This document shows positions 1 to 8,556 of a stretch of 64,000 nucleotides of DNA, one piece after another. Below the pieces are notes generated by a model that was not told the origin of the DNA, searched no databases, and worked only from the letters and a program-made list of their open reading frames with translations. Position 1 is the stretch's first letter. Each line of letters opens with the position of its first letter. This stretch comes from JAAEKA01 sp049299095 (GTDB lineage: Bacteria > Chloroflexota > Anaerolineae > JAAEKA01): positions 1 to 64,000 of the forward strand of contig JBAQWV010000143.1 in NCBI GenBank assembly GCA_049299095.1. The letters run 5' to 3'. Made by a program: the position numbers and the translations under genes.

Positions 1-89
1 AGGTGCGAACAGAAAAATACTGCAGATCGCAAGGAATAATGTTTTGGGCAGTTTCTGTGTGTTCAAATGTATCAGGAAATACGATGATC

Positions 90-929
90 TTATTGTTGTG
101 TACCTTCAAGATAATCATTTATCGCATCAGTTGCTGCGATAGATCTATTTATTTTTTCTTGATTTCCTTCATCCATCAATTTCCCATCATTTATCATCAT
201 ACCATCCCCATGCCATGCACCCGTTCCTCTTGTATACACAAATAATACTAAACCCAAGCCCCTTTCTCTTAATTCAGGCTTATCCAAGTCTCTATCCAAA
301 ATAATAGTTATCTCTCTGCCATTTTCATCTATTTTTTCATAAACTCGAAACATATCGCTGTGAGAAAAATCCAATTCCCCCAAGTCCGACTTCTCTAGTG
401 CCGCTGCTTCATCCAACAGCACACTTTTCACCAGGCGAAAAGTGATGTCTATCTGACCATCACCACCGGTCCAGTACCCATCCGCTTTAGCCAGCTCGTT
501 GAAAGCCTCGATCAGGTCTACCAGACCTTGCACCCCAGCCACACTACTCAAGGTGTCGAAGTACGGCTTGTGACCCGCATCCGGCGGTTTCACATAGTCC
601 GCCTGGATCAGCGCATGCATAGTCGTCTTGCCACTGGTCGCTTCGTAGACACGAAACCCATCCACGATCTCACCACCTTGTGCCGTTTCCGCTGTCGGGG
701 TGGCTGTCGGCTGGGGGGTCGGGGTGACTGTAGCAGTGGGTTCAGGTGTAGCCGTGATGGCCTCCGTGGCCGCGACGGGCGGCACGGCCGAGGGCGTGGC
801 CGCAGCCGGCGCAGGATCAACCACCGCGGTCGGCGCAGCCGTTCCCCCGCACGCACTCACCACACTGCTCAGCAAGATTACAAAGACGAAGACGGCCCGC
901 CGCGCGGCGAAAAGGGGATGGGTGAACAT
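90..929 (-). CDS. Secreted lipoprotein with Pro/Thr linker, function unknown
   Basis: This is a predicted exported lipoprotein of about 279 residues. The N-terminus has basic residues, a hydrophobic stretch and a lipobox-like VSAC, followed by an Ala/Pro/Thr linker rich in PTAT/TPTP to about residue 85. The remaining 190 residues form a globular domain that I do not recognise. Two in-frame ATGs lie at 935 and 929. The GGAGG at 937-941 is 1 nt from the first and 7 nt from the second, so 929 is preferred. The 3' third of the gene (about 90-450) is clearly AT-richer than the 5' part and than the neighbours, which may mean the C-terminal part has a different history. The function is unknown; the linker type is typical of Chloroflexi surface proteins. 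Confidence 0.75.
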   Translation of the reverse strand: MFTHPLFAARRAVFVFVILLSSVVSACGGTAAPTAVVDPAPAAATPSAVPPVAATEAITATPEPTATVTPTPQPTATPTAETAQGGEIVDGFRVYEATSGKTTMHALIQADYVKPPDAGHKPYFDTLSSVAGVQGLVDLIEAFNELAKADGYWTGGDGQIDITFRLVKSVLLDEAAALEKSDLGELDFSHSDMFRVYEKIDENGREITIILDRDLDKPELRERGLGLVLFVYTRGTGAWHGDGMMINDGKLMDEGNQEKINRSIAATDAINDYLEGTQQ

Positions 930-1129
930 GGACATTCCTCCGGCTTGGGTTTAATGTAGATGCGTCCCGGTCGTTCAAGAGCAGAGGACACGGGGCTTGT
1001 AACGCTATTCTCCGGCCAGTAGCATAAAATGAATCGAGACTTTCGTCAAAGGCTCCACCGCTGGCAGGCAGGGGTGAGCCTCGGAATGACACCCGTATTG
1101 CGAACTGCGTAAACCCTATCCTGGATCAC

Positions 1130-3970
1130 TTAGCGCGACAGCGCCGGGCTATACTGGATGCGATACAAGGTGTCGCGTGGCATCTCCAGATAGATTTGCC
1201 GCGTGCCGTCCGGCCATAACACCTCGACCGACTTGATGGCAGCCGCGCCCAGGCCGAAATGCAGCGTCAGGCTGCTGCCGCTCCCCACGCTGGAGCCATT
1301 GTGGACATCCTGCATCTGCACGCGGCCGTCATCCGTGGTGACGCGCACGCGCGCGCCGACCGCATCGCGGTTCACCGGCCCGCCGCCGATCAGCTTAATC
1401 GTCACCCAATGATGCGTGTCAGCATTCAGCGCGGCATTACGGAACAGATGATAGCCGCGGTCGTAGTTACCGACCACCAAATCCACCCAGCCATCGTTAT
1501 CGTAGTCCGCGCTAGCCACGCCCACGCTGGGGCCAGGATCAGCCGCGCCACTTTCCGTGCCAAGCTGGGTAAACACGCCGTGACCATCGTTGTGGAACAA
1601 CGCGTTCCACGCGCCGGGTCGGTTCGATTTCATCAGCGCCACGTACAGATCGCGCGCGGCATCGTTGTCATAATCGAGCGACACCGTGCCCCACGCCACA
1701 GTCTCCACCGTCAGGGCCAAGCCAGCTTCTGCGGCTGTGCTGCGAAAGCTGCCGTCCCCCTGATTTTGCAGCAAAACCGACTGGCCGGCGTTGGTAAAGA
1801 AGATATCAAGGTCGCCATCCGCATCCCAATCATCCGCGGCCACGCCCATCCCCATTACCTTGACCGCCGCGCCCGCAGCTTCGGAAACCTCGCTGAAGCA
1901 CCAACCGCCGCAGCCCGGCCCATCGTTGCGCCACAGCTTGTTGCCGGGGGGCAGGATGAACTCGTCGTTCACGAGGTAAATGTCCAAATCGCCGTCATTA
2001 TCGTAGTCAAGCCAGCGCGCCACAAAGCCGCCGCCGCCGTTTTTACCCTTCAACAGCGCAGTCACGTTGCTGAAAGTGCCGTCGCCATTGTTGTGATAGA
2101 GCTGATCTGGCTCGCCAGTGTTACCCGCGGTGCGCGCACAGCGCGGCACGCAGCCCCAGTTGGCCACGTACAGGTCGAGCCAGCCGTCGTTGTCGTAGTC
2201 AGCCCAGGACGCGGTCTTGCTGGTGTAGGCATCGCTGACGCCTGCCACCGCGGTCACCTCTTCAAAGCCCTGGCCCAGGCGATTGCGGAAGAGCACATCC
2301 GCCTCACGGCCCAGCACCAGCAGATCGGGCCAGCCGTCGTTGTTATAGTCGGCCCAGCTTGCGCCGCCGCTGTAATGATCAGGCAGGGCCAGGCTGGTAC
2401 TGAAGGGCGAAACGCTGAACGTGCCGTCGCCGTTGTTATGGTAAAGGGTGTTCGGGCCGACGCTGTCGGTAACGTACAAATCTTCCCAGCCGTCGCCGTC
2501 GTAGTCCGCCCAAGCCTGGCCGGTAATTTGATAGCCCTTGGTGTGCTTGGCCGTGATACCCGCGGCCTCGCTGACATGCTCAAAGGGGGTGGGGCCGGTG
2601 ATTAGATCGGAAACGGGTAAGTCGCTCGGCACGCTGGTTGGGATCACCGCGCTCATGTCGGCGGCCGCGGGATCAGTCAAGGCAGCCAGAAAAGCCAGCA
2701 ATTGGCTGACTTCAACATCGTTAAGCCGGGTAGGCTGGGCCAACTTTTCGTCCAGTCGCTCCAGCATTTCATTGGTCATCGCGGGCTTGGCCTCTGAATC
2801 GCTGATGATCTCACCCTCAAGCTGGGCATAATCATATTGTTCGCACCAGGTTTTTGGGTCGAGGTGATGCCGCACCGCGTCTTCCAGCGTGGTATAAGCG
2901 CCGTTGTGCATCCAGGGGCCGGTCAAGGCCACGTTGCGCAGCGGGGGCGTGCGGAATGCGAAGCGATCTTCGGGATTACCTGTCTCGCGCGCGTGGCCCA
3001 AATCCACGTAGGCGTTTTTGCGACCCTTGCCGGGGCCGAACTGCGGCACGGCGATATTGTGAAATTGCTGATCGGTCAGCAGGTTGCCGCTGTGACATTC
3101 GGCGCAGCCCGCTTTGCCGTAGAACAGCAACGCGCCGGCTTTGGCATCAGCCTTCAATGCGGCGGCGTCACCGGCTACATAGCGATCCCACGGGCTATCC
3201 AGCAACGTGAACGCATCTATTTGAAAGGCTGCCAACGCGTTAGCCGCGTATTGAAAGCCCATTTCCTCGAAAGGTACGCCCGGATAGGCTGCGTCGAAGA
3301 GGGTGCGATACTGCGGAATGGCGCGCAGGCGGGCCATCAACACAGACCACACCGCGGCCAGATCGTATTCGCCAGTGCCCGCCACTTCGTTGACCGCGCC
3401 ATGCACGTCATAGTCCTGTGGGTCGCCGCGCATCTCGGCGCGCGAGGTGACGGGGAACATGGCCTGCGCGGCCAGAATATTGTCCAGCCCGCTCGGCAGC
3501 TCCTGATCAAACTCAACTGGATGGATGAAGTTGACGCCATCTTCGGCGGTCAGCAAGCGTCCGTCCCAGAACATGCTGTGCCATTCGGGTGCACCGCGGT
3601 TGAAGACATCGGGGGCGTTGCGCGGCACCAACATGCGCATCGCACCACGCAGCCGGTCGGGTGCTTCGCCAGAACCGCCGGTACCGATTGCCAGTCGCAA
3701 CCCGTCACCGGTGGCTTGGCCCGGCAGATGACAGGTGGCACAGGACACATCGCGATTACCACTCAGTTCTTTGTCAAAGAACAACATCTGTCCCAGTACG
3801 GCTTTGGCCGGTTCGGGCGTGGGGCCAGGATCGAGGGGGGTAATGCTATGAGCAGCGAGCAATTGGCGCAACGCGCTATCAGTCGCGTCGGGCACGCTGG
3901 GCCGCACGTTACACGCTGCCAGTCCGATCAGCAGGGCAAAAAGCAGCAAGCCAAGAGCAGTTCGTTTCAT
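1130..3970 (-). CDS. Fusion: di-haem cytochrome c peroxidase (MauG-like) + FG-GAP/VCBS + ASPIC/UnbV domain lipoprotein
   Basis: The 946-residue protein has a lipoprotein signal (LAAC, Cys20). Residues about 45-435 are a bacterial di-haem cytochrome c peroxidase/MauG domain. The two haem c motifs are CATCH (77-81) and CAECH (289-293), and GPWMHNGAY near 351-359 is the usual second-haem methionine region. From about 463 it continues into repeated FG-GAP/VCBS blades of the CRTAC1 type, with many DYDNDGxxDLY calcium-binding motifs. It ends with an ASPIC/UnbV domain at about 870-940. Family knowledge says the first part handles peroxide or oxidises substrates with c-type haems, and the second is an extracellular beta-propeller. 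The single uninterrupted frame makes this a true fusion. No strong Shine-Dalgarno precedes the ATG. The substrate is unknown. Confidence 0.9.
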   Translation of the reverse strand: MKRTALGLLLFALLIGLAACNVRPSVPDATDSALRQLLAAHSITPLDPGPTPEPAKAVLGQMLFFDKELSGNRDVSCATCHLPGQATGDGLRLAIGTGGSGEAPDRLRGAMRMLVPRNAPDVFNRGAPEWHSMFWDGRLLTAEDGVNFIHPVEFDQELPSGLDNILAAQAMFPVTSRAEMRGDPQDYDVHGAVNEVAGTGEYDLAAVWSVLMARLRAIPQYRTLFDAAYPGVPFEEMGFQYAANALAAFQIDAFTLLDSPWDRYVAGDAAALKADAKAGALLFYGKAGCAECHSGNLLTDQQFHNIAVPQFGPGKGRKNAYVDLGHARETGNPEDRFAFRTPPLRNVALTGPWMHNGAYTTLEDAVRHHLDPKTWCEQYDYAQLEGEIISDSEAKPAMTNEMLERLDEKLAQPTRLNDVEVSQLLAFLAALTDPAAADMSAVIPTSVPSDLPVSDLITGPTPFEHVSEAAGITAKHTKGYQITGQAWADYDGDGWEDLYVTDSVGPNTLYHNNGDGTFSVSPFSTSLALPDHYSGGASWADYNNDGWPDLLVLGREADVLFRNRLGQGFEEVTAVAGVSDAYTSKTASWADYDNDGWLDLYVANWGCVPRCARTAGNTGEPDQLYHNNGDGTFSNVTALLKGKNGGGGFVARWLDYDNDGDLDIYLVNDEFILPPGNKLWRNDGPGCGGWCFSEVSEAAGAAVKVMGMGVAADDWDADGDLDIFFTNAGQSVLLQNQGDGSFRSTAAEAGLALTVETVAWGTVSLDYDNDAARDLYVALMKSNRPGAWNALFHNDGHGVFTQLGTESGAADPGPSVGVASADYDNDGWVDLVVGNYDRGYHLFRNAALNADTHHWVTIKLIGGGPVNRDAVGARVRVTTDDGRVQMQDVHNGSSVGSGSSLTLHFGLGAAAIKSVEVLWPDGTRQIYLEMPRDTLYRIQYSPALSR

Positions 3971-4233
3971 GGTTAATGATCAGAAGAACCCGCATCGGGG
4001 AGATAACAAAATTAGAACTTACAGAGTTGACAATAATGATACCCACTATGTAAATCCTATCTCACGCACAAGGTTATTCGTTGCGCGGCCATATCCGAAT
4101 TATACAACAACTATGGGGGTTTTTAGTAATGCCCATAGAACTTGCACAATGCCTAATTTTCGTCGTTCCGGGGGTCATGGGGCCGAGGAAGCCCCCGAAA
4201 GAGTTTTCACCTCATTCAGAGTGACGAATTGGC

Positions 4234-4263
4234 TTGGAACCGGCCACGCGCATGGGGTATAAT
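4234..4263 (+). promoter_or_regulatory. Sigma70-like promoter of the uracil-DNA glycosylase gene (leaderless)
   Basis: A -35 TTGGAA (4234-4239) and a -10 TATAAT (4258-4263) are separated by 18 bp. Only 6 nt separate the -10 from the ATG at 4270, so transcription should begin at or next to the start codon. There is no Shine-Dalgarno. Confidence 0.65.
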
Positions 4264-4269
4264 GGCAGT

Positions 4270-4896
4270 ATGTCAACGCTTTCCGATCTATACACCAACC
4301 TGTCTGCATGTCGCCGCTGCCTGGAGCAGGGCTTTTTTATTGTGCCACCTCCCATCTTCTCCGGGCACATTGGCGCGCGCATCATGTTAGTGGGACAGGC
4401 CCCCGGCCGCACTGAACAAGCGGTCACGCACCGCCCCTTCAGCGGCCCGGCAGGTAAACGGCTCTTTCGCTGGCTGGCCGAGGCGGGTTGGCCGGAAGAA
4501 GAATTCCGCGCGGTCAACACCATGGCCGCCATCACCCGCTGCTATCCAGGGCCGCACCCCGCGGGCCGCGGCGACCGCGTGCCGGACAAGACCGAGCAGG
4601 CACTGTGCAGCCCGTGGCTGGAGCAAGAGCTGGCCCTGGTGCAGCCTGCCATCGTAGTTCCCATCGGCGGCCTGGCAATCAGCCGCTTTCTCGGCCCGGT
4701 CAAGCTCACCGATGTAGTCGGGCAGGCGTTTTACCGCCCGGCAAACGACGCGCGCTTGACCGACTGGGCGCGGCAACACCTGCCCGCGGCTGTGCGCGTC
4801 GTGCCCTTGCCGCATCCATCCGGCGCGTCGCAATGGTTCAACGTACCCGCGCACCAGGCCTTGCTCCGGCAGGCGTTGGTGTTGTTAAAAAAGTAA
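4270..4896 (+). CDS. Uracil-DNA glycosylase, family 4-like with Fe-S cysteines
   Basis: The 208-residue protein belongs to the UDG superfamily and should excise uracil from DNA at the start of base-excision repair. Visible motifs are VGQAPGRTE (first active-site loop, GxAPG class), PFSGPAGKRL, and HPSGASQW near the C-terminus (the HPSxxS loop). Four cysteines are placed as in family 4 enzymes: CRRC near the N-terminus, then one in ITRC and one in ALC. They are expected to hold a 4Fe-4S cluster. An upstream in-frame ATG at 4234 overlaps the promoter, so the ATG at 4270 is chosen. It is a single gene with a 94-nt gap before pepA. Confidence 0.85.
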   Translation: MSTLSDLYTNLSACRRCLEQGFFIVPPPIFSGHIGARIMLVGQAPGRTEQAVTHRPFSGPAGKRLFRWLAEAGWPEEEFRAVNTMAAITRCYPGPHPAGRGDRVPDKTEQALCSPWLEQELALVQPAIVVPIGGLAISRFLGPVKLTDVVGQAFYRPANDARLTDWARQHLPAAVRVVPLPHPSGASQWFNVPAHQALLRQALVLLKK

Positions 4897-4990
4897 CCAA
4901 GGAGACAGGAGACAAGCACTCGCTGCCTGATGTACCTGCCACCTCCTCCCTTGCTACTTGTATTCCTGTGCTAACGAAAGAATTCCACCC

Positions 4991-6511
4991 ATGCAAATCA
5001 CCATTGAACATCAATCCATTACCGCCGCGGCCAGCGAGATGCTCGTGCTGGGGCTGTTCGAAAACGTCACTGCACCCGGCGGTGCGCTGAAAGCCGTGGA
5101 CGAGGCGCTGAACGGCTTGCTGGGCCGTGTGCTGGCTGCGGGCGACTTCCGCGGCAAGCTGGGCGAGACCCTGCTGCTGCACACCAGCGGCTCGATCCCC
5201 GCGCAGCGCGTCTTGCTGACTGGTCTCGGCAAGACCGCAGATCTCAGCCCGGTGCAAATTTTCAAGGCCGCGGCCGCGGCTGCCAAGCTGGCACGCAGCA
5301 TGGGCATCACCCGGATCAGCAGCGTGGTGCATGGCGCGGGCCAGGGCGGCCTGCCCGCGGATGTGGCCGCGCAGGCCGTGGTGGAGGGCACGCTGCACGG
5401 CGCGTACCGCTTCCACACCTACAAGCGCGACCTTAACGCCAAAGAAAAAGCCGAGCTGGCTGAGCTGGTCTTGCTGGAAAACGACGCGGCCAAGCTCGAT
5501 GCGCTCCGTGCGGGCGCGCGCGTGGGCCAGATCATCGCCGAACACACCAACTGGGCGCGCGATCTGGTCAACGAACCCGCCAATTACCTCACCCCGCGCG
5601 AGCTGGCACGGCGCATCAGCGAACGGGCGGCCACCGTCGGCCTGCATGTGCAGGTCTTGGGCGAGGCTGAAATGGCTGAGTTGGGCGCAGGTTCGTTCCT
5701 GGGCATTGCCCGCGGCAGTGATGAAGAAGGCCAGTTCATTGTGCTGGAACACGCGCCTGCCGACTATAACACGGCCAGCCTGCCAACGGTGGCGCTGGTG
5801 GGGAAGGGCATCACCTTTGACACCGGCGGCATCAGCATCAAGCCTTCGGAAAATATGTGGAAGATGAAGGATGATATGGGTGGCGCGGCGGCCACTGCGG
5901 CCGCATTGCTGGCAGCCGCCAGCCTGAATCTGCCCGTCCACGCCATCGGCCTGATTCCAGCCACCGAAAACATGCCGGGTGGCGATGCCATCAAGCCGAG
6001 CGATGTGGTGACTGCCATGAACGGCAAGACAATGGAGATCATCAGCACCGACGCGGAAGGCCGCCAGGTACTGGCCGACGCACTGTGTTACGCCGCGCGC
6101 TACAACCCCGACGCAGTGGTAGACATCGCCACGCTCACCGGCAGCATCGGCGTCGCTCTGGGGCTGGACATGGCGGGTGTGTTCTGCGACGACGCAGATC
6201 TGCGCGGGCGGCTAATGGCAGCCAGCGAGCGCACTGGCGATCTGCTGTGGCCGATGCCGCTCTACAGGCCCTATCGTAAGCTGATTGACAGCAATGTGGC
6301 CGACATGAAGAACAGCGGCGGACGCTACGGCGGAGCAATTATCGGCGCGCTCTTTTTGCAGGAATTCGCGGGCGATCAGCCCTGGGCGCACCTGGACATT
6401 GCCGCGCCGGTGCTGACCGACGAAAATACGCCCTATGCAGTGCGTGGGGCCACTGGCTTCGGCACGCGCCTGCTGCTAGAGTTGTTGCGCAGCTATGCGG
6501 TCAGCCCGTAA
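4991..6511 (+). CDS. pepA: Leucyl aminopeptidase, M17 family
   Basis: This is a cytosolic di-metal aminopeptidase of 506 residues, the normal family length. It removes N-terminal residues from peptides during peptide turnover. The catalytic set is complete: K272 and D277 in GKGITFDTGG, K284, D295, then D354, E356 and R358 in STDAEGR. Each sits two residues after its E. coli PepA equivalent. An in-frame start at 4958 would add 11 residues that do not fit the family, so the ATG at 4991 is preferred. FtsH follows from its own promoter. Confidence 0.95.
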   Translation: MQITIEHQSITAAASEMLVLGLFENVTAPGGALKAVDEALNGLLGRVLAAGDFRGKLGETLLLHTSGSIPAQRVLLTGLGKTADLSPVQIFKAAAAAAKLARSMGITRISSVVHGAGQGGLPADVAAQAVVEGTLHGAYRFHTYKRDLNAKEKAELAELVLLENDAAKLDALRAGARVGQIIAEHTNWARDLVNEPANYLTPRELARRISERAATVGLHVQVLGEAEMAELGAGSFLGIARGSDEEGQFIVLEHAPADYNTASLPTVALVGKGITFDTGGISIKPSENMWKMKDDMGGAAATAAALLAAASLNLPVHAIGLIPATENMPGGDAIKPSDVVTAMNGKTMEIISTDAEGRQVLADALCYAARYNPDAVVDIATLTGSIGVALGLDMAGVFCDDADLRGRLMAASERTGDLLWPMPLYRPYRKLIDSNVADMKNSGGRYGGAIIGALFLQEFAGDQPWAHLDIAAPVLTDENTPYAVRGATGFGTRLLLELLRSYAVSP

Positions 6512-6553
6512 TCCTTCCTACTGCCACCGGGCGCAGCCTGTGTTACACTGCAA

Positions 6554-6582
6554 TTGACAGCTTCTGGCCACTATGCTAGACT
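6554..6582 (+). promoter_or_regulatory. Sigma70-like promoter of ftsH
   Basis: TTGACA (6554-6559), a 17-bp spacer and TAGACT (6577-6582), with TGC just before the -10 (extended -10). It lies 34 nt upstream of the ftsH ATG, which has its own GAGGAG ribosome binding site. Confidence 0.75.
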
Positions 6583-6616
6583 GCTGCAACTTTTGTAGGA
6601 TGATTTTGAGGAGACA

Positions 6617-8440
6617 ATGGGACAAGGTTCGTTACGTAACGGCATCCTTTACATTATTCTGTTGGCGATTTTGGCGACGTTCCTCTTTTCGACGTTGCGC
6701 CAGGGCCGCGACACCGTGGAAACGGTGCCGCTCAGCCAGATCGCCTCGGATATTTCCGCGGGTAAGGTGCAGGCCATCAGCGAAAAAGATGGCGCGTTGA
6801 GTGTCACTTATGTTGGCGCGGAGGAAAACGCGCCGAAAGTGCTTTCGCGCATCGAAGGCAACGCGGATTTGTTCAAAACCCTGAATGCGCTGGGCGTCAC
6901 CAGCGAAGAGATGATGAAGGTAAAAGTCGAATTCCCCGGTACGACCTTCTGGGAGAATTGGGCGCCGCTATTGTCCACCTTCATTCCCTTACTGTTGATC
7001 GGCGCGTTCTTCTTCTTCATTATGCGGCAGGCGCAGGGCGCGGGCAATCAGGCCTTTTCCTTTGGTAAGAGTCGGGCGCGCATGTTCACCGGCGACAAGC
7101 CCACCGTCACCTTCGACGATGTCGCAGGCGCGCATGAATCGAAAGAAGAGCTGAAAGAAGTCGTCGAGTTCCTCAAGGAGCCGCAAAAATTCGCCGCCCT
7201 CGGCGCGCGCATCCCCAAGGGCGTGCTGCTGGTTGGCCCACCCGGCACCGGCAAGACGCTGATGGCCAAAGCGGTGTCCGGCGAAGCTGGCGTGCCCTTC
7301 TTCTCCATCTCCGGCTCCGAGTTCGTCGAGATGTTTGTCGGCGTCGGCGCCTCCCGCGTGCGCGACCTGTTCGATCAGGCCAAACGCAACTCGCCCTGCA
7401 TCATCTTTATTGACGAGATTGATGCGGTCGGTCGGCACCGCGGTGCGGGTCTGGGTGGCAGCCACGACGAACGTGAACAAACGCTGAACCAGATTCTGGT
7501 GGAGATGGATGGTTTCGATACCGATACCAACATCATCATCATTGCCGCCACCAACCGGCCCGACATTCTGGACCCCGCCTTGCTGCGCCCTGGTCGCTTT
7601 GACCGCCGCGTGGTGATGGATCAGCCCGATGTGCGCGGCCGCGAGGAGATCATGGCGGTGCATGTGCGTGGCAAGCCGCTGGCTGAAGATGTAGACCTGG
7701 AAGTACTGGCGCGGGCTACACCGGGCTTTGTCGGCGCTGACCTGGAAAACATGATCAACGAGGCGGCCATCCTGGCTGCACGGCGCAATCATCGCAACAT
7801 CACGATGACTGATCTGACAGAAGCAATTGAGCGCGTGGCAATCGGCCCGGAGCGCAAAAGCCGCGTCATCTCCGAGCAGCAAAAGCGGGTGATTGCTTTC
7901 CATGAAGCCGGTCATGCGCTGGTGCAGGAAAAACTGTCCCACACCACCCCCGTACTGAAAGTGACGATTATGGGGCGCGGCATGGCGGGCGGCTACATGT
8001 GGCCGCTGGACAAAGACAGTATGTTGCGCAGCCGCACAGAGATGGAACAGGAAATTTCGGTGGCGTTGGCTGGACGTGTGGCCGAAGAGGAAGTATTCGG
8101 TCAGGTGACCACCGGCGCATCCAACGACTTGGAGCAGGTAACGCGCATCGCACGGCGCATGGTAACGGTGCTGGGCATGAGCGAGCGTATGGGACCGCTG
8201 ACCTACGGCCAGAAGGAAGAAATGATCTTTCTGGGCCGCGAGATCGGCGAGCATCGCAACTACAGCGAGGACGTGGCCGAGGCCATTGATCGCGAGGTAC
8301 AGCGCATCGTCAACGAAGCCTATGACCGCACCCGCCAGATCATCACCACCTATCGCGATTTGCTGAACAAAATCGCTGAGCGGCTGATGGAAGTAGAAAC
8401 ACTCGATCAAACCGCCTTCAAACAATTGGTCACAACCTAA
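6617..8440 (+). CDS. ftsH: ATP-dependent zinc metalloprotease FtsH
   Basis: This is a membrane-anchored AAA+ protease of 607 residues that degrades damaged membrane and some soluble proteins. There is an N-terminal transmembrane helix, a periplasmic domain and a second helix near residues 115-137. The AAA module has Walker A GPPGTGKT (207-214), Walker B IIFIDEID and the second region of homology ATNRPDILDPALLRPGRFDRR. The zinc site HEAGH is at 429-433, with ASND further on for the third ligand. GAGGAG 4 nt before the ATG at 6617 fixes the start. Length and motifs are normal. Two hairpins follow the gene. Confidence 0.97.
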   Translation: MGQGSLRNGILYIILLAILATFLFSTLRQGRDTVETVPLSQIASDISAGKVQAISEKDGALSVTYVGAEENAPKVLSRIEGNADLFKTLNALGVTSEEMMKVKVEFPGTTFWENWAPLLSTFIPLLLIGAFFFFIMRQAQGAGNQAFSFGKSRARMFTGDKPTVTFDDVAGAHESKEELKEVVEFLKEPQKFAALGARIPKGVLLVGPPGTGKTLMAKAVSGEAGVPFFSISGSEFVEMFVGVGASRVRDLFDQAKRNSPCIIFIDEIDAVGRHRGAGLGGSHDEREQTLNQILVEMDGFDTDTNIIIIAATNRPDILDPALLRPGRFDRRVVMDQPDVRGREEIMAVHVRGKPLAEDVDLEVLARATPGFVGADLENMINEAAILAARRNHRNITMTDLTEAIERVAIGPERKSRVISEQQKRVIAFHEAGHALVQEKLSHTTPVLKVTIMGRGMAGGYMWPLDKDSMLRSRTEMEQEISVALAGRVAEEEVFGQVTTGASNDLEQVTRIARRMVTVLGMSERMGPLTYGQKEEMIFLGREIGEHRNYSEDVAEAIDREVQRIVNEAYDRTRQIITTYRDLLNKIAERLMEVETLDQTAFKQLVTT

Positions 8441-8450
8441 ACAACTGTCC

Positions 8451-8470
8451 GATTTCGGAGTTCCGAAATC
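8451..8470 (+). repeat. Perfect short palindrome after ftsH
   Basis: GATTTCGG and CCGAAATC pair perfectly around an AGTT loop, 10 nt after the ftsH stop. There is no T-tract. It precedes a real terminator and may protect the 3' end of the ftsH mRNA. Confidence 0.6.
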
Positions 8471-8478
8471 CTGCCGAA

Positions 8479-8514
8479 AAAACGCGCTGGGTTCATCTGA
8501 CCCCGGCGCGTTTT
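8479..8514 (+). terminator. Rho-independent terminator of ftsH
   Basis: AAAACGCGC pairs with GCGCGTTTT, with an inner GGG/CCC pairing. The stem carries its own T-run, and A/T symmetry makes it potentially bidirectional. Confidence 0.8.
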
Positions 8515-8556
8515 CGCAAGCGGCGCTTATCAGCGCCTCTGTATCTCCGAGAGACT

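Noticed and set aside
3..245. 80-codon plus-strand open frame at the left edge
   Set aside because: Mostly antisense to the lipoprotein gene, in AT-rich DNA; no ribosome binding site.
1259..2605. 448-codon plus-strand open frame
   Set aside because: It lies fully antisense to the FG-GAP coding region; its His/Val/Ala-rich, repetitive translation is the shadow of DYDNDG repeats in a GC-rich gene.
2837..3976. 379-codon plus-strand open frame
   Set aside because: Antisense to the peroxidase domain with intact haem motifs; no ribosome binding site and no family features.
4838..5941. 367-codon minus-strand open frame
   Set aside because: Shadow of pepA, whose catalytic residues are complete on the plus strand.
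6989..8425. 478-codon minus-strand open frame
   Set aside because: Shadow of ftsH; composition is His/Gln-rich without any motif.
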